NCBI RefSeq assembly: GCF_007120195.1
Contig: NZ_SKOG01000066.1
Location: 1-33,610, forward strand
Length of the DNA: 33,610 bases
DNA from: Aquisalimonas sp.
GTDB taxonomy: Bacteria > Pseudomonadota > Gammaproteobacteria > Nitrococcales > Aquisalimonadaceae
Direction of reading: 5' to 3'
This document shows, piece after piece, positions 30,219-33,610 of this stretch. Position 1 is the first letter of the stretch, and each line of letters begins with the position of its first letter. Below the pieces are notes generated by a model, which worked only from the letters and a program-made list of their open reading frames with translations, ran no database searches and was not told where the DNA came from. The position numbers and the translations under genes are program-made.

Positions 30219-30707
30219 ATGACTGCCATAACTGTGCTGCTGTGGATCCTCGCCACCCTCCTCACGGGTGCCGGCCTGGCGGGGTTGGTGCTACCCGCGC
30301 TGCCCGGCCCGCTACTGCTGTTCGCTGGACTGTGGGTGGCCGCATTGGCCGAGAGCTTCGTCCATGTCGGCGCCACAACCCTAATCATCCTCGGTGTCAT
30401 GGCTGCATTGGCGTCGCTGGCGGACTTTGTGGCGGGTGCATTCGGCGCCCGTCGCTACGGCGCCTCGGCCCGCGCGGTGACGGGCGCGACCCTGGGGGCG
30501 GTCGTGGGCATCTTTTTCGGCCTGCCCGGCCTGCTGCTCGGGCCTTTTATCGGTGCGCTGGTGGGGGAGCTTTCAATGCACAGCGGGCTCGCCGCTGCGG
30601 GGCGTGCCGGCTGGGGCGCGACGGTGGGGCTTGCGCTCGGCACGGCAGCCAAGCTCGCATTCGGCATCGCCATGGTGGGGCTTTTCCTCGTCGTGCGGTT
30701 CTTCTGA
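30219..30707 (+). CDS. DUF456 family membrane protein
   Basis: GLAGLVLPALPGPLLLFAGLWVAALAE..DFVAGAFGARRYGASARAVTGATLGAVVGIFFGLPGLLLGPFIGALVGEL. Confidence 0.88.
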   Translation: MTAITVLLWILATLLTGAGLAGLVLPALPGPLLLFAGLWVAALAESFVHVGATTLIILGVMAALASLADFVAGAFGARRYGASARAVTGATLGAVVGIFFGLPGLLLGPFIGALVGELSMHSGLAAAGRAGWGATVGLALGTAAKLAFGIAMVGLFLVVRFF

Positions 30708-30977
30708 GAGGCTTTGGTGCGCCAGCGGCGGCCACCCTCACCTGCCCGGACTGCGTATGCCGGAATCCGAATGACAGCTGGGGCCGTTGCCGCCAAGAAG
30801 GGAAGACGACGGCTGCGGACAGGTAGTTTAACTCATCGAGCAGGCACGTAGAGGGATCAAGGCCGCCGACCTTCGAGGTCTCGATGAGGCTGCGGTGCCG
30901 CGATCCGTTAACTGGTCGTGTCGCCGCGCCGGCAGCCGCCCCTCCGGTTTTGACCCTGCAGTGGGTGTCCGCGCCGA

Positions 30978-31505
30978 TCACTGACCTGCCGGGAAGGCAT
31001 CGGGATCAGCCGCTGGATCGGTGAATACCAGCTGGTGGGCAATACCCATATGCTCACGCTGGAGGGTCATCAGTATCAACGCATCCGGGGTATTCCAACC
31101 CGCGACCAGGACCAGTTTGCCGCCGGCGAGCGCCATGCCCTCCATACCCTGCTGCTCCCGGAGGGCATCACTGCGCCATTCGCGTACATCCAGCTCGGGC
31201 TCGTCATGGGCATCGACAAGCGTGCGACGCAGCCGCTCGAAGTCCCTCATGTAGTCGGCGGGGCTGGCATGACCGGCGCTATTGAAATACCGCACCTGGC
31301 GCAATCCGTCGTCGTCGAAACGGCGAATAACCGTCACCGGCACCCCGGCGTACTCCCCGTGGTGGATGAGCCGCCCCGGGGACTCGATCACCAGTGTGCC
31401 CGATGCCGCGCTGCGAACAACCTCCTGATCGTCACCCCAGTCGTGCGCCGACAGCGCCATACCGGGCAACAGCAGAACGGGCAGCAAGAGGGCTTTCCAG
31501 GACAC
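30978..31505 (-). CDS. exported hypothetical protein
   Basis: Signal peptide MSWKALLLPVLLLPGMALSA; 175 aa intact ORF. Confidence 0.7.
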   Translation of the reverse strand: MSWKALLLPVLLLPGMALSAHDWGDDQEVVRSAASGTLVIESPGRLIHHGEYAGVPVTVIRRFDDDGLRQVRYFNSAGHASPADYMRDFERLRRTLVDAHDEPELDVREWRSDALREQQGMEGMALAGGKLVLVAGWNTPDALILMTLQREHMGIAHQLVFTDPAADPDAFPAGQ

Positions 31506-31509
31506 GGCG

Positions 31510-31749
31510 TTACCCCGCAGTAATGTGTTCCGGGGCCAGGTTGGCTGGCTCCACAGCCGCCAGCGGTCCGAATTGCATCGCCTGGTCGATACAGCGCTCG
31601 GTTTCCGGGCGATTGAAGTGCAGGCTGCACACGGTCGACGATACCATGGCGCCTTCGGCGTAACGCAACAGCGCTTTTTTAAAAGCCAGCACGCGCGGCG
31701 CGGGGACCTCGGTCGAGGGACCGGACCGCAGTGTCACGCTCGCCCCCAC
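31510..31749 (-). CDS. small hypothetical protein
   Basis: 79 aa ORF on same strand between exported protein and RND gene; composition only. Confidence 0.35.
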   Translation of the reverse strand: MGASVTLRSGPSTEVPAPRVLAFKKALLRYAEGAMVSSTVCSLHFNRPETERCIDQAMQFGPLAAVEPANLAPEHITAG

Positions 31750-31796
31750 CGCCGGCTACTTGCAGGGTGGGAATCACCGACAGAGCCGCGGGCTGT

Positions 31797-33610
31797 CTAC
31801 TCGGGCTGTTCATCCCGGCTACGGCGGCGGTCCAACGCCGCCAGCATGACTGGGGTAAACAGGAGTGTCAGTGGCGTGGCGAACAGCAATCCCCCGGCAA
31901 TGGCTGTGGCGAGCTGCACCCAGTAGTCCGTGGATGGCGCGCCCACGTGGAAGTCGCGGCCGACGAAGTCCACCGTCAGCGCCAGTACCATGGGCATAAG
32001 CCCCAGGATGGTGGTCACCGCGGTCACCACCACCGGGCGCATCCGCTGGGCGGCGGCGCGTAGGGCGGCCTCCCGCGGCGCCAGATTGCGGGCGAGCTGC
32101 TCGTTGTAGGCGTCGATGAGCACGATGTTGTTATTCACCACGATGCCGGCCAATGCCAACACACCGATGCCGCTCATGACCATGCCGAAGGGCTCACCAC
32201 GGATCAGCAGCCCCATCAGCACCCCGGCGGTGGAGAACACAATGGCCGAGAGCACCAGCAGCGCCTGGGAGAAGCGGTTGAATTGCGTGACCATCATGAG
32301 CAGCATCAGGAACAGCGACAGCGCAAAGGCCACGAGCAGGAACTGCGCCGCCTCGGCCTGTTCCTCCGCCTCGCCGCGGAAGCGCACATCCACCGACTCG
32401 TCGAGATCCGCCTGCTCCAACGCCGACTGCAGGCGCCCCACCTGTTCGTCCACCAGACGCCCGGGGGCGGCGTCCGCCTCGATGATGTGGGCGCGGCTGC
32501 CGTCGCGCCGCTTGATCAGCCCGGTGGAGGGCACGGGCACCAATTCGGCAAAATTGGCCAGTGGCACCAGGCCGGCTTCCGTGGGCAGACGCAGGTTGGC
32601 GAGCTGCTGGAGGTGGCGCTGCTCCGGCGGTAGCCGCAGGCGGATGTCCACCTCATCGTCGGTGAAGTCCGGGCGGTAGGTGCCGAGGATCATGCCCTCG
32701 GTGAGCAGCTGCATCCCCTGACCGATCAGCGGCACGTCCACACCGTACCGAGCCGCCTGCTCGCGGTCGAAACGGATCTCCAGCTCCACGCCGGGCAGTG
32801 GCAGATCATCCTCGATGTCCACGAACCCGCCCAACCGCTGCATGTGCGCACGGATGGTGTGGATGGTCTCGCGAATGCGCTCGGCGCTGGCGCCGCTGGC
32901 CTCGATGACGATGGGCCGTCCCTCCCCGGGACCGCGGTCCTGGGCGCGCACCTGCAGCTCCAGCCCCGGCAGATCCGCGAGCCGTTCGCGGATGTCGCCC
33001 AGCACCTCGCTGGCCGGCGGACGCACACGCCAGGGGCTGAGCTCCAGCTGCACCACGCCGATGACATCCTCGGCGTAGTTGCCCTGCAGCCGCGCCAGCT
33101 GCGTGCCGATGGTGCGCCCGTAGACGTGCTCGACCTCCGGCGCGCCGTAAAGACGCTTCTCCACTTGGCGCACCAGCCGGTCCGCCTCCCATACGGAGAG
33201 ATCACCGCGCGCCTGCACCTGCACCTGGGCGAACTCCGGTTCGATGTCCGGGAAGAAGTCCACGCCCCGGCCCTCGGCGATGTACAGCGTGTAGGCAAAG
33301 GCCATCAGCGCCAGCGTACCGGCCAGGGTCCAGCCGGGCCGCTCGACAAGGGTGCGCAGCACGCGCACGTAAGCGGCGGTGACGCCCTGGAGTTCATCGT
33401 AGCGGCCCTCCTGGGCGGCGCGCACACGCCGCCCCTGCTCCGAGTTGACCGCACGGCGCGGCCCCATCACAGCCCCCATAGCAGGGATAAACACCAGCGC
33501 CATGGCCAGCGAGGCGATCAGCGTGATGATCACGGTGGCCGGCAGGTAGACCATGAACTCACCGATCATCCCCGGCCAGAAGAGCATGGGCACAAATACG
33601 GCGAGGGTGG
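31797..33610 (-). CDS. RND-family efflux transporter (AcrB-like), 5' end beyond window
   Basis: VNNNIVLIDAYNEQL, FPDIEPEFAQVQVQARGDLS, GMVMSGIGVLALAGIVVNNN; frame stays open to the window edge. Confidence 0.92.
   Translation of the reverse strand, partial: TLAVFVPMLFWPGMIGEFMVYLPATVIITLIASLAMALVFIPAMGAVMGPRRAVNSEQGRRVRAAQEGRYDELQGVTAAYVRVLRTLVERPGWTLAGTLALMAFAYTLYIAEGRGVDFFPDIEPEFAQVQVQARGDLSVWEADRLVRQVEKRLYGAPEVEHVYGRTIGTQLARLQGNYAEDVIGVVQLELSPWRVRPPASEVLGDIRERLADLPGLELQVRAQDRGPGEGRPIVIEASGASAERIRETIHTIRAHMQRLGGFVDIEDDLPLPGVELEIRFDREQAARYGVDVPLIGQGMQLLTEGMILGTYRPDFTDDEVDIRLRLPPEQRHLQQLANLRLPTEAGLVPLANFAELVPVPSTGLIKRRDGSRAHIIEADAAPGRLVDEQVGRLQSALEQADLDESVDVRFRGEAEEQAEAAQFLLVAFALSLFLMLLMMVTQFNRFSQALLVLSAIVFSTAGVLMGLLIRGEPFGMVMSGIGVLALAGIVVNNNIVLIDAYNEQLARNLAPREAALRAAAQRMRPVVVTAVTTILGLMPMVLALTVDFVGRDFHVGAPSTDYWVQLATAIAGGLLFATPLTLLFTPVMLAALDRRRSRDEQPE

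Overview
GC-rich proteobacterial (probably gammaproteobacterial) window read by eye from the sequence and the supplied ORF track; no searches were run. The core is a complete group-3b-like (NAD(P)-linked, sulfhydrogenase-type) [NiFe]-hydrogenase operon, 14.2-24.5 kb: beta, a cyclic-nucleotide-binding (CNB) protein, gamma, delta, alpha, maturation protease, a HypA-like protein, then hypF-C-D-E. Upstream (3.3-13.4 kb) is an oxygen/redox-response cluster: heme-PAS FixL-like kinase, FixJ-like regulators, B12-dependent ribonucleotide reductase, a second stand-alone CNB protein, cyclopropane fatty acid synthase, Hsp20 and an Fnr/FixK-like regulator. Main observations: (1) fixLJ and cfa-fnr each occur twice with reciprocal decay, so each copy keeps the gene the other lost; (2) three near-consensus FNR/FixK boxes (TTGAT-N4-ATCAA, 9/10) lie in front of nrdJ, hsp20 and the hydrogenase operon; (3) the HypA-like protein lacks the zinc-finger segment and no hypB is present; (4) two stand-alone CNB proteins share a GWSWL[IV]PPY[EQ]W motif, one translationally coupled inside the hydrogenase operon; (5) the roughly 22 kb block is bracketed by direct copies of a degenerate repeat containing a palindrome and IS91-transposase-like debris. 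Flanks carry GFA, DUF899, patatin, DksA/TraR, DUF456 and RND-transporter genes, plus several pseudogenes.
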